The notes beneath the pieces were generated by a model, which was given only the letters and a program-made list of their open reading frames with translations, ran no database searches and was not told the DNA's origin. Source: Noviherbaspirillum sp. Root189 (lineage in GTDB: Bacteria > Pseudomonadota > Gammaproteobacteria > Burkholderiales > Burkholderiaceae_D). Taken from it: a stretch of DNA of 64,000 nt. Made by a program: the position numbers and the translations under genes. The DNA is taken from positions 1 to 64,000 of the forward strand of contig NZ_LMHZ01000015.1 of NCBI RefSeq assembly GCF_001428545.1, read 5' to 3'. Numbering within the stretch: position 1 is the stretch's first letter; each line of letters begins with the position of its first letter. Shown one piece after another: positions 63,938 to 64,000 of this stretch.

Positions 63938-64000
63938 GTTTTCCTCCTGATGTTATCGAGGCGGGCGTGCGCAATACCTGTGCATGCCTGCACGCTGCGC

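Overview
The window is a stretch of chromosome from a betaproteobacterium, most likely a member of the Oxalobacteraceae (Herminiimonas / Noviherbaspirillum / Herbaspirillum / Collimonas group). This rests on the gene content and order (rpsF-priB-rpsR-rplI, hom/thrC near moeA-moaD-moaE and clpB, yicC-gmk-rpoZ-spoT), the short primosomal protein PriB, a bifunctional SpoT-type protein, and protein sequences of Burkholderiales character. I made no database search, so the genus is an inference. Most of the window is ordinary core genome, densely coded and with good ribosome binding sites. I found no IS element, prophage, CRISPR array or rRNA operon.

Layout. 1-4.8 kb: exopolysaccharide export and control (outer-membrane Wza-type lipoprotein, Wzc-type tyrosine autokinase, start of a phosphomannomutase), all on the minus strand behind an 0.8 kb non-coding leader. 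4.8-10.8 kb: an FtsX-type permease translationally coupled to a DUF4126 membrane protein, a purine deaminase whose sequence looks like an adenine deaminase, a DksA/TraR-like zinc-finger protein and a short-chain dehydrogenase. 11.0-14.6 kb: small uncharacterised genes, a DMT exporter and sparse DNA, ending at tRNA-Ser(UGA). 14.8-19.5 kb: a minus-strand cluster Ser/Thr kinase - PP2C phosphatase - rph - rdgB - hemW. 19.6-23.8 kb: divergent yicC - gmk - rpoZ - spoT. 23.9-28.3 kb: DUF3422 protein, greB, an EAL-HDOD protein, rlmJ. 28.3-29.5 kb: a CadR/PbrR-type metal regulator and a divergent CDF transporter with a textbook MerR-type promoter. 29.7-34.3 kb: isocitrate lyase, RraA, an MFS/AraC divergent pair. 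34.4-41.5 kb: clpB, a conserved unknown, moaE-moaD-moeA, thrC. 41.5-44.5 kb: a threonine-degradation cassette (SDR-type threonine dehydrogenase, kbl, cupin regulator). 44.6-54.0 kb: hom, alaA-type aminotransferase, Mth938-like protein, Bcp-type peroxiredoxin, PhoH-family ATPase, Pit phosphate transporter with its DUF47 partner, dnaB. 54.2-59.1 kb: a marR-regulated EmrAB/OMF efflux operon. 59.5-63.9 kb: rplI-rpsR-priB-rpsF, lexA, trmJ, suhB.

Two accessory cassettes appear to have been placed inside conserved housekeeping neighbourhoods: kbl-tdh between hom and thrC, so threonine breakdown sits between two threonine biosynthesis genes, and the Emr efflux operon between rplI and dnaB. Each has its own regulator and an inverted-repeat operator candidate. 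The most suggestive larger association is the kinase/phosphatase pair in one transcription unit with RNase PH, divergent from the YicC ribonuclease and the ppGpp enzyme. The region with most unknown genes is 11.0-12.7 kb. I do not see a clearly new defence or biosynthetic system; the items in the findings are the best candidates.
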